A stretch of DNA of 64,000 nucleotides, taken from NCBI RefSeq assembly GCF_001187785.1, contig NZ_CP012154.1:1110501-1174500 (forward strand). The letters are read 5' to 3'. Positions 36,019 through 44,495 of this stretch are shown in pieces. The number at the start of each line of letters is the position of its first letter. Positions within the stretch are counted from its first letter, which is position 1. The translations under genes and the position numbers were made by a program. This stretch comes from Wenzhouxiangella marina (GTDB lineage Bacteria > Pseudomonadota > Gammaproteobacteria > Xanthomonadales > Wenzhouxiangellaceae). Under the pieces are notes generated by a model. The model ran no database searches, was not told where the DNA came from, and worked only from the letters and a program-made list of their open reading frames with translations.

Positions 36019-36773
36019 CAGCCCTGGCCCTCTGGCAGGCGGCCGATCAGATCGTCGAGGAGGCTGGACGCTCCGAAGCGAAAATGCTCGGGATCGGCCC
36101 AGGCGGGGCCGAGAATCTCGTCGGCCAGGCACAGGTAGACGGCGGCATCCTCGGTGGTCTTCAGACCGCCCGAGGCCTTGAAGCCGGCATTGGCGCCGCG
36201 ATCGCGGATCAGTTCGAGCAGCACTCGCGCGGCCTCAGGCGTGGCGTTGACGCGGACCTTGCCGGTCGAGGTCTTGAGGAAGTCCGCGCCCTGGTCGAGG
36301 GCGATCGATGCGGCCTCGAGGATCGCTTCGGGCCTGGCCAGTTCACCGGTCTCGAGAATCACCTTCAGGCCATGTTCGCCGCAGCGTTCGCGCGCGGCCC
36401 TGACCAGCTGCTCGCCCGCGCGGCGATCACCGGCCAGCAGTGCGCGCCAGGGAAAGACCAGATCGATCTCGTCGGCGTCATCGCCGAGGGCGCGGTCGAT
36501 TTCTGCAAGGACCTCGCTTTCGCGTCCATCGCCACCGGGGAAATTGACCACGGTGGCCACCCGCACCGCCCGCGTGGCCGGGTTCGCGCGCAGCGTCGCC
36601 ACCGCGAGCTCGACGAAGCGCGGATAGACGCAGACGGCCGCCACCGGCCCGGCCGGGGTGCTCGCGCGCTGGCAGAGCTCGACGATGCGCTCGTCGCTAT
36701 CGTCGTCGTTGAGGGAGGTCAGATCGACCAGGGCGATGGCCCGCCGGGCGATCCGATCCAGGTCCTGATTCAT
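36018..36773 (-). CDS. deoC: Deoxyribose-phosphate aldolase
   Basis: Splits deoxyribose-5-phosphate into acetaldehyde and glyceraldehyde-3-phosphate. 251 residues. The Schiff-base lysine is in DFLKTSTGKV; other conserved parts are VDLTSLND, AVCVYPRF, VVNFPGG and GFKASGGLKT. First gene of the deo operon here. No repressor, purine phosphorylase or nucleoside transporter gene is adjacent. Confidence 0.96.
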   Translation of the reverse strand: MNQDLDRIARRAIALVDLTSLNDDDSDERIVELCQRASTPAGPVAAVCVYPRFVELAVATLRANPATRAVRVATVVNFPGGDGRESEVLAEIDRALGDDADEIDLVFPWRALLAGDRRAGEQLVRAARERCGEHGLKVILETGELARPEAILEAASIALDQGADFLKTSTGKVRVNATPEAARVLLELIRDRGANAGFKASGGLKTTEDAAVYLCLADEILGPAWADPEHFRFGASSLLDDLIGRLPEGQG

Positions 36774-36823
36774 GCGTCGGTCTCCAGTCGCGGCGAGCGC
36801 TCGGGGCTTTCGGACGGCGGGGC

Positions 36824-37579
36824 TCAGAGCCTCAGGCCGCCGTCGACGGCCAGATCGCGGCCATTGAAGTAATCGTTCTCGATGATAAATCGAATTGCAT
36901 CGGCCATTTCCTCGGGTTCTGCCATGCGGCCGGCTGGAATCTGCGCGGCGATCCGCTCGATGGCCGCTTCGGGCATGGCGGCGACCAGCTCGGTGCGGGT
37001 GAAACCCGGCGAGAGCGAGGCCGCGCGGATGCCATGGCGGGCGAGTTCCTTGGCCCAGGTCACGGTCATCGCTGCCACGCCGGCCTTGGCGGCCGAGTAG
37101 TTGCTCTGGCCGAAATTGCCGCCCCTGGAAATGCTCGAGACATTGATGATCAGGCCGGGACGGTCAAGGCGGAGTAGATGGCTGGCGGCTTCGCGTCCGC
37201 ATAGGAAGACGCCGGTCAGATTGACGTCGATGACCTGCTGCCAGTCACGCAGCGAGAGCCGCTCCTCGAGCGCACCACCGCCGCCCTTGACGAGCAGACC
37301 GTCGCGGGTGATGCCGGCGTTGTTGACCAGGACGTCGAGTCCGCCGAGGGCGCTGACGAGCGCATCGAAGGCGCGCTCGACCTGCGCCTCGTCGGCCACG
37401 TTGGCCACGGCGCTCGCGTGGCCTTCGCCGGGCAGGGCGTCGAGGCTCCGGGCGAGGGCGTCCTCGTCCAGGTCGATCAGCCCGATGCGCGCACCGCGCG
37501 CGGCCAGGTCCATGGCGGCGGCTCGGCCGAGTCCTCGGGCGGCGCCGGTGATGATGATGCGTCTGTGGTCGATGTTCAT
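36824..37579 (-). CDS. Short-chain dehydrogenase/reductase, FabG-like
   Basis: A classical SDR of 251 residues. Cofactor motif TGAARGLG, NNAG at the fourth strand, the catalytic Ser in INVSSISRGG, and YSAAK giving Tyr and Lys. An aspartate in LIDLDED at the end of the second strand suggests NAD(H) preference. The insert LLVKGGGGALEERLSL after NNAGITRDG is longer than usual. Start at 37579, with a poor Shine-Dalgarno. It precedes deoC by 50 bp on the same strand, but a role in deoxyribose use is not evident; a beta-ketoacyl reductase or another alcohol dehydrogenase is possible. Confidence 0.85.
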   Translation of the reverse strand: MNIDHRRIIITGAARGLGRAAAMDLAARGARIGLIDLDEDALARSLDALPGEGHASAVANVADEAQVERAFDALVSALGGLDVLVNNAGITRDGLLVKGGGGALEERLSLRDWQQVIDVNLTGVFLCGREAASHLLRLDRPGLIINVSSISRGGNFGQSNYSAAKAGVAAMTVTWAKELARHGIRAASLSPGFTRTELVAAMPEAAIERIAAQIPAGRMAEPEEMADAIRFIIENDYFNGRDLAVDGGLRL

Positions 37580-37628
37580 GAAAGGGGTTCCGTTTCTCGA
37601 GGCCAGGGAGCGGGGCAGGCCGGTCGGC

Positions 37629-40346
37629 TCAGTGCTCGGCCCTGGCAAAGGCGCTGAACCAGTCCGGCAGCTCCTCGGGCGGCCGGGCCGGACTGAACAG
37701 GTAGCCCTGGGCCAGATGGCAACCATGGGCCAGCAGCATGCGGACCTGCTCGGGGCTGTCGACGCCTTCGGCGATCACGCCGAGCTTGAGGTCGTTGGCC
37801 ATGCTGATCACGGCCGCGACGATCGCCGCATCGTCGTCGTCCGTGGCGAGATCCGAGACGAAGCTGCGGTCGATCTTCAGGCCGCTGATATTGAAGCGCT
37901 TCAGGTAGGCCAGGCTGGAGTAGCCGGTGCCGAAATCGTCGATTTCGACCCGGATGCCCAGGCGGCTGAACTCATCGATCAAGGCAGCGGCGTGTTCGGC
38001 ATCGTGCATCAGCGCGCTCTCCGTGAGTTCGATGGTCAGCAGCCCGGCCGAAAGGCCATGCCGCTCCAGGGCGCTGGCGAGCACATTCGACAGGGTGCCT
38101 CGCCAGAGCTGCAGCGGCGAGACATTGACCGAGACGGCCAGGCCGGCCAGCGGTCCGCTCTGCCATTCGGCCAGCTGGCCGCAGGCCTCGTCGATGACCC
38201 AGTCACCGATGTCGACGATCAGCCCGCTCTGCTCGGCGATGGGGATGAACTGATCCGGCGGCACCTGACCACGTTCCGGATGGCGCCAGCGCAGCAGGGC
38301 TTCGAAGCCCACGACCTTGTGTTCGGCCAGATCGACCTGGGGCTGGAAGTGCAGCTGGAACTGCTTGTTGCTCAGGGCTTCGCGCAAGTCGCGCTCGAGC
38401 AGCAGCCGCTCGTGGGCCTGGGCATTCAGATCGGGCGTGAAGAACTGGAAATTCGAGCGCCCCTTGTCCTTGGCCAGGTACATGGCGGCGTCGGCATTGC
38501 GGATCAGCTCTGCAGCCGTCGTGGCGTCGCCGGGGAACAGGGCGATGCCGATGCTCGACGAGATGCGTAGATCGTGATGGTCGATGTGGAAGGGCTGGGC
38601 CATCATGTCCAGCACCCGCTGGGCGCCATGGGTGGCGCTGGATTCTCCGGCGTGGTTGAGCAGAATCAGGAACTCGTCGCCACCCTGGCGGCAGACCATG
38701 TCGCCCTGACGGAGCTGTTCGCGCAGGCGGCTGGCGACCTGGGCGAGCAGGCGATCACCCGTGTCATGGCCGAGGGAATCATTGATGGTCTTGAAGTGAT
38801 CCAGGTCGAGGAACAGCACCGCCAGTTCCTCGCCACTGCGCTGGGCCTGCGCCAGGCTGGAACTCAGATGCTCGTTGAACAGGGTTCGATTCGGCAGGCC
38901 GGTCAACGCATCGTAGTGGGCCAGCCGGTGCACTTCGTGTTCGGCCTGCTTGCGTGCCGTGATGTCGTAGATGACGCCATCGAAATACCGGATCCGTCCG
39001 TGCTCGTCGGTGACCGCCACGGCGTTGTTGACGGCCGTGAAACGGCTGCCGTCATTGCGTATGAATTCGACTTCCATGTCATTGTAGAAGCCATCCTCTT
39101 CGAGCATCCGGAGCAAGTCCTCGCGCTGCCCCGGATCGGCGTAGAGCAGGGGGCCGGCATCGCGGATCATCTGCTCGGGCCGATCGAAGCGGAACATGCG
39201 GGCCAGCGATCGATTGACATAGACCAGGCCTTCTTCCGGCGTGCCGCGATAGATGCCCTCGAAGATGTTGTTGGTGATCGACGAGAGCAGGGCCTCGCTG
39301 TCGCGGTAGGCCTCCCGCATCCGTTCTGCCAGACTCTCGGCGCGCAGGCGGTTGCACAGCAGCAGGAAGAGCACGAAGGCGGTCAGGGCGGTGCCGACCA
39401 GTCCCGAGCTGAGCGCGATCCAGGGGGCGGCGCCGAGACTGCGCGGCTCGCGCAGGACCAGTTCCCAGCGCTTGTTCGCGGCCTGGAAGCGCACGGCCTG
39501 TTCGATCAGGGTCCCGGTGCCCTGCTCGAAGGAATCGCCGAGCCGGAAGACCGGTGATGCTTCGCTTTCCGCCAGATCGTGGATCTCCAACTCGATCCGA
39601 TCGCGAGCGGGCAGGGGAATGCTGAACAGGGCCTGGGCTGAAATCGACGCGCTGACCCAGCCCCCGTTGTCGAACAGGCCGGCGGGGAGACCCGACACCC
39701 AGGCCACCATGACGTAGCCGGGCGTTCGGACTCGGTCCGGCGAGACCAGATCCAGGCGGCGAGAGACCACCACGCTGCTGCGCTCGCGAGCGAGGCGCAG
39801 TGTGTCGGTCATGTTGTCGACACGACAGACGTCCACCCCGATCGAGTCACGGTTTCGGTCCAGGGGCTCGTTGTAGACGATGGGGCAGACCCAGTCGCCG
39901 TTGCCCCTGTCCAGGCGAGCGAAGCTCAGTCCGTCGGCCGCGACGCGCTCCCGCAGCGCTGCCAGGTCCTGGGGACGCAGTCTCGCGATCCAACCCAGAC
40001 CAGCCAGGCCGGCAAAGTCCTGCTGACCCAGAATCGTCTCCGAAAACTGCCGCCACTCTTCGCGCGTGACCCATTCGGAACTGGCGAACAGGGCGTGCGC
40101 CGAACCGATCAGGGTCTCGTACTGGGCAAATCGCGTGCTGATGATGGCGGCCGCCTGGTCCGCCTGTCGAGCCAGCACGCCCTGCTGTCGCCGGGTCTCG
40201 ACGTCCACCAGCCAGGCCGTGACCCAGGCCGTCAGCGCGATGCCGACCGCCGCGAGCGCGAGCGCCGTGAGCAGTGCGCCCCGTTCGCTGCGCAGCAGGC
40301 TGGACCGACCCTGGCCCGGTTCGCGAGGCGGCGACAGGTCGCTCAC
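37629..40346 (-). CDS. CHASE-PAS-GGDEF-EAL cyclic di-GMP protein
   Basis: A 905-residue membrane sensor. A membrane segment (about 25-47), a periplasmic CHASE domain (about 75-290, with GLAGLGWIARL), a second membrane segment (about 310-335), a PAS domain (about 350-480), a GGDEF domain with intact GGDEF near residue 555, and an EAL domain with FEALLRW near 679, followed by ELTESALM, EIDDFGTGYSSL and KIDRSFV. Both catalytic motifs look complete, so the net activity (synthesis or breakdown) cannot be told from sequence. The CHASE domain suggests a small extracellular ligand. Confidence 0.93.
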   Translation of the reverse strand: MSDLSPPREPGQGRSSLLRSERGALLTALALAAVGIALTAWVTAWLVDVETRRQQGVLARQADQAAAIISTRFAQYETLIGSAHALFASSEWVTREEWRQFSETILGQQDFAGLAGLGWIARLRPQDLAALRERVAADGLSFARLDRGNGDWVCPIVYNEPLDRNRDSIGVDVCRVDNMTDTLRLARERSSVVVSRRLDLVSPDRVRTPGYVMVAWVSGLPAGLFDNGGWVSASISAQALFSIPLPARDRIELEIHDLAESEASPVFRLGDSFEQGTGTLIEQAVRFQAANKRWELVLREPRSLGAAPWIALSSGLVGTALTAFVLFLLLCNRLRAESLAERMREAYRDSEALLSSITNNIFEGIYRGTPEEGLVYVNRSLARMFRFDRPEQMIRDAGPLLYADPGQREDLLRMLEEDGFYNDMEVEFIRNDGSRFTAVNNAVAVTDEHGRIRYFDGVIYDITARKQAEHEVHRLAHYDALTGLPNRTLFNEHLSSSLAQAQRSGEELAVLFLDLDHFKTINDSLGHDTGDRLLAQVASRLREQLRQGDMVCRQGGDEFLILLNHAGESSATHGAQRVLDMMAQPFHIDHHDLRISSSIGIALFPGDATTAAELIRNADAAMYLAKDKGRSNFQFFTPDLNAQAHERLLLERDLREALSNKQFQLHFQPQVDLAEHKVVGFEALLRWRHPERGQVPPDQFIPIAEQSGLIVDIGDWVIDEACGQLAEWQSGPLAGLAVSVNVSPLQLWRGTLSNVLASALERHGLSAGLLTIELTESALMHDAEHAAALIDEFSRLGIRVEIDDFGTGYSSLAYLKRFNISGLKIDRSFVSDLATDDDDAAIVAAVISMANDLKLGVIAEGVDSPEQVRMLLAHGCHLAQGYLFSPARPPEELPDWFSAFARAEH

Positions 40347-40417
40347 GCCGGGCGCGTGACCGGGTGGCGGGCTTGCTCAGAGCATTCCGGGTAGATCAGG
40401 GCGGGCATCAGTGTCCT

Positions 40418-41476
40418 TCAGGGGGTGGTGATGGCTTGGTTGGACACCGGGTTCCAGTCGCCGGAGCGGATCAGCAGATCGCCGTTTGCGGTGATCTGCA
40501 GGCCGAGATAGCCGAAGTTGAAGTTTTCGATGATCGTGAATCGCACCGGGAGGAAGACCTCGGGCGCCGAAAAGTCTGTGCCGACCAGGCGGGTGCTGGC
40601 GATCCAGGCCTGGTTAGGGTTTCCATCCACCAGCCCATTGTCGATGAGCGTGCCCGAGGCCACGGCAATGGCGCGGTTGCTCGCGCCGGGGTCGGCCAGC
40701 ACGCGTTCGAGGCCCGGTCCTTCGCCCGGATCCAATTGATATTCGCCGACAACGGCGCCGGCGCTGATTTCGAAATCCGCGCCCGGTTCGTCGCGCAGCC
40801 AGACGCTCAGTGAGAACTGCGGGTCGTGCGGCAGACGAATCGCCGAGGCGATGGCCGGGAGACCGGTCAGGCTGGCGCCGCCGAAGCGATCGCTGAAGAT
40901 GGCATCGAGGCTGTTCGCGGTCTCGATGGCGGTGTCGGGGCTGTCCTCGATGGCGCCACCCAGTAGTTCGAGTTCCCCCGCGCCGTTGATGCGCAGCTGA
41001 AGATAGCCGAAGAATGCCTGGGCCCCGGTCGTGATGCGAAGCCCGACGAAAGCGTTGCTGCCGGTGAAGGTGCCGGGGTTGATCGCGCCGGCCGAAAGCT
41101 CCGAGCTGAAGGTGCAGATGCCGTCTTCCAGGCCGTTGTCGATACTCTGACCGGAGGCCAGCTCGAACAGGGCCGAGTCAGGCTCGCCCGGCTGTGGATC
41201 GGGATTGTCGCAGCTCAGGAACTCGGTGGTTTCGCTGAAACCCAACAGCAGGCCACCGAGTCGATAGGTCCCACCGAATTCGCTGGTGTAGCGAATCTGG
41301 TAGCGAAGGCCACTGGTCTCGAAGACATCGAAGTTGAGCCCGTAGGCCGAGGTCGGCGGCAGGGTGATCGGCAGGCTGTTCGCGTCGATGGGCTGTACGC
41401 TGGCGTTCAGGCCCGTGGTCAGCAGCGCGCCGAGCAGACTCGTGGCGATTCGTCCGAAGGTGTTGTTGATGGCCAT
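40418..41476 (-). CDS. Secreted protein with two similar halves, unknown function
   Basis: 352 residues with an N-terminal signal (TSLLGALLTTGLNAS). I do not recognise the family. The protein contains a duplication: each half ends with FFGYLQLRINGAGELELLGG or its counterpart FGYLGLQITANGDLLIRSG, then a short acidic tail and AIET/AITT. Before each, there is a SIDNGLEDG / LIDNGLVDG motif. Two beta-sandwich domains are likely. The start at 41476 is preceded by an arginine-rich frame that I do not think is translated. It is divergent from the patatin gene. Confidence 0.72.
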   Translation of the reverse strand: MAINNTFGRIATSLLGALLTTGLNASVQPIDANSLPITLPPTSAYGLNFDVFETSGLRYQIRYTSEFGGTYRLGGLLLGFSETTEFLSCDNPDPQPGEPDSALFELASGQSIDNGLEDGICTFSSELSAGAINPGTFTGSNAFVGLRITTGAQAFFGYLQLRINGAGELELLGGAIEDSPDTAIETANSLDAIFSDRFGGASLTGLPAIASAIRLPHDPQFSLSVWLRDEPGADFEISAGAVVGEYQLDPGEGPGLERVLADPGASNRAIAVASGTLIDNGLVDGNPNQAWIASTRLVGTDFSAPEVFLPVRFTIIENFNFGYLGLQITANGDLLIRSGDWNPVSNQAITTP

Positions 41477-41615
41477 CGTTGCGTGCCCGACTCCCGGCTT
41501 CCCTGGTTCGCGAAACCGCCGATTGTAGCCGCATCGAGGATCCGAATTCACTTGCCTCCCGGCAGTCGGTATGCTCGTGGTCGATTACTTGCCTGAAACA
41601 GTCCGGAGCAAACCG

Positions 41616-42545
41616 ATGATCCCTCGACTCGCGCTTTCCGCGCTCCTTGCCTTCGGGCTGCAGCTCGCCGTGGCCAACGAGGCCGCGTCGGACGACCCGC
41701 GGATCGGCCTGGCCCTGGGTTCGGGGGGCGCGGCGGGCCTTGCGCACATTGCCATCTTGCGCGTGTTCGATGAGCAGGGCATTCGTCCGGTCCGGATCGC
41801 GGGCACCAGCATCGGCGCAATCATCGGCGGGCTCTATGCCGCGGGGCTCAGCGCCGACGAGATCGAAGCCCTGTTCGCCGAATTCGGTGGTTCGGGCCTG
41901 GAGCTGATCGGCAATCTGGCCAGCGGTGAGAACGGCGTGCATCTGAGTGACCTGCTGGATCTGGATCTGGATGACGGTGGGGTGGTGGATCCAGCGGCCT
42001 TCCTCGACTACCTGCGCTCGAAGGTGGACGCACGCCGCTTCAGCGACCTCGAGATTCCGATGCTCATGGTGGCCACCAGCTATTACGAGGGCAAGCCGGT
42101 GGTCATCGATGAAGGTGATCTGTTCGAGGCGATGCGGGCGAGCATGGCGGTGCCCGGTCTGTTCCCGCCGGTCGAGCGCGCGGGTCAGGTCCTGGTCGAC
42201 GGCGGGATTTCCGACCCGCTGCCCTGGGGGCTGCTCGGCGACGACCTGGACTATCGCATCGCCGTGGACGTTTCAGGGCAGCGCGAGCGGCCCGCCGATG
42301 GCGAGCTGCCGGCCAACGAGTTGCTGTTCAAGACCTTCGAGCTGATGCAGCAGTCGATCATCCGGGCGCGCCGCGAGGCCGATCCTCCCGATCTGCTGCT
42401 GCGGCCGGAGACCGAGGGCATTCGCCTGCTGCACTTCCATCGGGTCGACGAGATCATCGAGCAGGCCGGTCCGGCGGCCGATCGCCTGACCGAGTTCCTG
42501 ACGACTCACTCCTCTTCGTCGTCTTCCTCGTCGTCCCAGCCGTAG
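41616..42545 (+). CDS. Patatin-like phospholipase
   Basis: A lipid acyl hydrolase of 309 residues with a signal peptide. Oxyanion loop GSGGAAG, nucleophile Ser65 in GTSIG, and the dyad aspartate in LVDGGISDP. It is likely periplasmic or outer-membrane linked; it lacks the POTRA/barrel part of type V secreted patatins. GGAG lies nine bases before the ATG. The last residues are a run of nine or more serines, encoded by the strand opposite the acidic tail of the SET gene; the two genes overlap tail to tail by 40 bp. Confidence 0.9.
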   Translation: MIPRLALSALLAFGLQLAVANEAASDDPRIGLALGSGGAAGLAHIAILRVFDEQGIRPVRIAGTSIGAIIGGLYAAGLSADEIEALFAEFGGSGLELIGNLASGENGVHLSDLLDLDLDDGGVVDPAAFLDYLRSKVDARRFSDLEIPMLMVATSYYEGKPVVIDEGDLFEAMRASMAVPGLFPPVERAGQVLVDGGISDPLPWGLLGDDLDYRIAVDVSGQRERPADGELPANELLFKTFELMQQSIIRARREADPPDLLLRPETEGIRLLHFHRVDEIIEQAGPAADRLTEFLTTHSSSSSSSSSQP

Positions 42546-42856
42546 TCGAAGGTGATCTCTTCGTCCGCCTCGATATCGCGGATGGCGAACAGGTCCGTGC
42601 CCCACCAGTCGGCGTTTGGCTCGGCGTCGTGGTTGAGAAAACGCATCTCGTTCTTTCCGTCGATGCCCTCCCAGCGCTCGCGTTCCTCGTTCCAGATCCA
42701 CAGCACGTGCATGCCATCGTCCTGGGTGGCCGGCCCCTGGTAGCTGCCGATGTATTCATCCCGGCCGATCCGGTGTCGTGCGAACAGGCCGCGGCCGTGA
42801 ATCTCCGACTCGGCCACATAGGCCTTCGGGTTCTGATCGTAGGTCTTCTCGCTCAT
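42506..42856 (-). CDS. Small SET-domain protein with acidic tail
   Basis: 116 residues, essentially one SET domain: SEIHGRGLFA at the start, RFLNHDAEPNADW (the NHxxxPN cofactor motif) and EEITFDYGWD (the catalytic tyrosine region). A stretch of Asp and Glu forms the C-terminus. SET proteins methylate lysines; bacterial ones are rare and their substrates are mostly unknown. There is no separate post-SET cysteine cluster. It lies just downstream of an unknown gene on the same strand (4 bp gap). Confidence 0.88.
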   Translation of the reverse strand: MSEKTYDQNPKAYVAESEIHGRGLFARHRIGRDEYIGSYQGPATQDDGMHVLWIWNEERERWEGIDGKNEMRFLNHDAEPNADWWGTDLFAIRDIEADEEITFDYGWDDEEDDEEE

Positions 42857-42859
42857 CGT

Positions 42860-43927
42860 CTACATCGCTCCCAGTCGTTCGCCGCTGGCGTCGAGTCGAA
42901 TGCCCCGTTCGGGGCGTCTGGCCCTCAGGCCGCGCTGCTGGAAGTCACTCTGGAGCAAGGCGAAGCCCTCTGAATCGATCGGGTAGAGATTGTACTGCCG
43001 GTGGTCTTCCACCAGGGTCCAGCAGAGCAGACCACAGTCCGCGTGGACCTGTTCGGTCAAGCCATCGGCGGACTCGACCGGGCCGCGCGACTCGACCAGG
43101 CAATGCCGTTCCGGATCCAGCGTCAGGGTCGATTCGGTCTCGCTACGAACGCCGTGCACGTCGAGCAGGGCGCACAGGCTTCGATAGGCGCGGGTCCAGA
43201 GCGCATAGTCCTCGAGGCTGCCCGAGAAATCGTCGTAGCTGATGAAGCCGATCCGGACGGCCTGAAGTCCTGCTGGCCAGCTGGCCTTCAACCCGGCGGG
43301 CAATTCGAAATCCTGGTCGGCATCGGGCTGGATCAGGCCGTGCTCCACCACCGGCCAGAAGGCACCCAGCCCGGCCGTGTCCATCTGTACATGAGCCAGC
43401 GCGATCAGATCGTCGAGGGTCATCAATTGTCCGTGCGCGCTGTCCAGACCGACGGACTCGAAGAGCAGGGCCAGTGCGGGCGGGTGGATGCCACCCTGCT
43501 CGAACAGTTCGGCTTCCAGGGTGCTGCTCAGCCCCGGGCCATCGGCCTCGGGTACGCTGAGCAGGATCGGTAGCGCGAGAAGCTGCCCCTGTGGCGGGGC
43601 TGCCGGCGGCGTCAGCCCTTGATCCGGCATCCGGCCCTGGTGGGCACCGATGGCGAGGATCTGTCCGCCGCGGCCCGGGTCGCGAGCCACGTTGCGGCTG
43701 AGGTCTTCCAGGGCCTGCCAGGTCGGCATGCCGGGTTGCAGCAGCTCGGCGGGTTCGAACAGCGCGCCGCCAACGACCAGCAGGGCCTCTTCGGGCAGCT
43801 GCCGATCGCGCGCGAGATCCTCGGCGAGTGCGCTGGCCAGGCGCTCGCAGTCGCCCCGTTCGAGCTGTCGGTGCTGCGGCGCCTCGCCGCGTATTTCGAA
43901 ACTGGCCACGAGCCGGATATGATGCAC
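42860..43927 (-). CDS. Protein of unknown function, probable GTG start
   Basis: 355 residues; I do not recognise it. It has no signal peptide or membrane segment. The N-terminal half (VASFEIRGEAPQH, EEALLVVGGALFEPAELLQPG, GGQILAIGAHQGRMPDQG) suggests an alpha/beta fold, and the second half (VRIGFISYDDFSGSLEDY, CGLLCWTLVEDHRQYNLYP) may be a small domain. The GTG at 43927 is chosen because AGGAG lies ten bases upstream and the frame before it would run into the divergent ElaA gene. Only 16 bp separate the two start codons. Confidence 0.65.
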   Translation of the reverse strand: MHHIRLVASFEIRGEAPQHRQLERGDCERLASALAEDLARDRQLPEEALLVVGGALFEPAELLQPGMPTWQALEDLSRNVARDPGRGGQILAIGAHQGRMPDQGLTPPAAPPQGQLLALPILLSVPEADGPGLSSTLEAELFEQGGIHPPALALLFESVGLDSAHGQLMTLDDLIALAHVQMDTAGLGAFWPVVEHGLIQPDADQDFELPAGLKASWPAGLQAVRIGFISYDDFSGSLEDYALWTRAYRSLCALLDVHGVRSETESTLTLDPERHCLVESRGPVESADGLTEQVHADCGLLCWTLVEDHRQYNLYPIDSEGFALLQSDFQQRGLRARRPERGIRLDASGERLGAM

Positions 43928-43943
43928 GCCCCTGGATCTCCTG

Positions 43944-44444
43944 ATGATTGAGTCAAATCGAATGAGTGAATCGATGCAGCGATCGACGCCCCCGAACTGG
44001 CAGCTCCGGACCTTTGAACAGCTCGATGTGGCGAGTCTGTACCGGCTCATCCAGGCCAGGGTGGCCGTGTTCGTGGTCGAACAGACCTGTCCCTATCAGG
44101 AGCTCGATGGGCGTGACGATCAGTCGATTCACATCTGGGCAGAGGATGAAAACCTCAAGGTGCTGGCCTATGCACGACTCCTGCCGCCGGGCCTGTCCTA
44201 TGCCGAACCGTCGATCGGGCGCGTGCTGACTTCGGCGGCCGGTCGTGGCTGTGGGCTGGGTCGCGAGTTGATGCAGCGGGCCCTGGCCGAGTGCGAATCA
44301 CGCTATCCGGGGCAGGGCGTCCGGATCTCGGCTCAGCAGTACCTGGAGGATTTCTATCGGGGACTGGGCTTCCGAACGGTTCGCGGACCCTACCTGGAGG
44401 ACGACATTCCCCATCTGGAAATGCTTCGTCCTGCCGCGGAATAA
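43944..44444 (+). CDS. elaA: ElaA-type GNAT acetyltransferase
   Basis: A small acetyltransferase of the ElaA family, 166 residues from the first ATG. The family signature LYRLIQARVAVFVVEQ, CPYQELDGRD is clear, followed by the acetyl-CoA loop GRGCGLGRELM and FYRGLGF. The substrate is unknown. In-frame ATGs at 43944, 43962 and 43974 are all possible; none has a strong Shine-Dalgarno. A TATGAT -10-like box at 43918-43923 would lie inside the divergent gene. Confidence 0.88.
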   Translation: MIESNRMSESMQRSTPPNWQLRTFEQLDVASLYRLIQARVAVFVVEQTCPYQELDGRDDQSIHIWAEDENLKVLAYARLLPPGLSYAEPSIGRVLTSAAGRGCGLGRELMQRALAECESRYPGQGVRISAQQYLEDFYRGLGFRTVRGPYLEDDIPHLEMLRPAAE

Positions 44445-44458
44445 GAGGCGAAGCCTCT
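44444..44458. terminator. Hairpin at the end of elaA
   Basis: AGAGGC, GAA, GCCTCT directly after (and overlapping by one base) the elaA stop codon, between convergent genes. There is no T-run after it. Confidence 0.5.
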
Positions 44459-44495
44459 GCACGCGAGGCCGCGCGCAGAGGCCATGAAAGCAATC

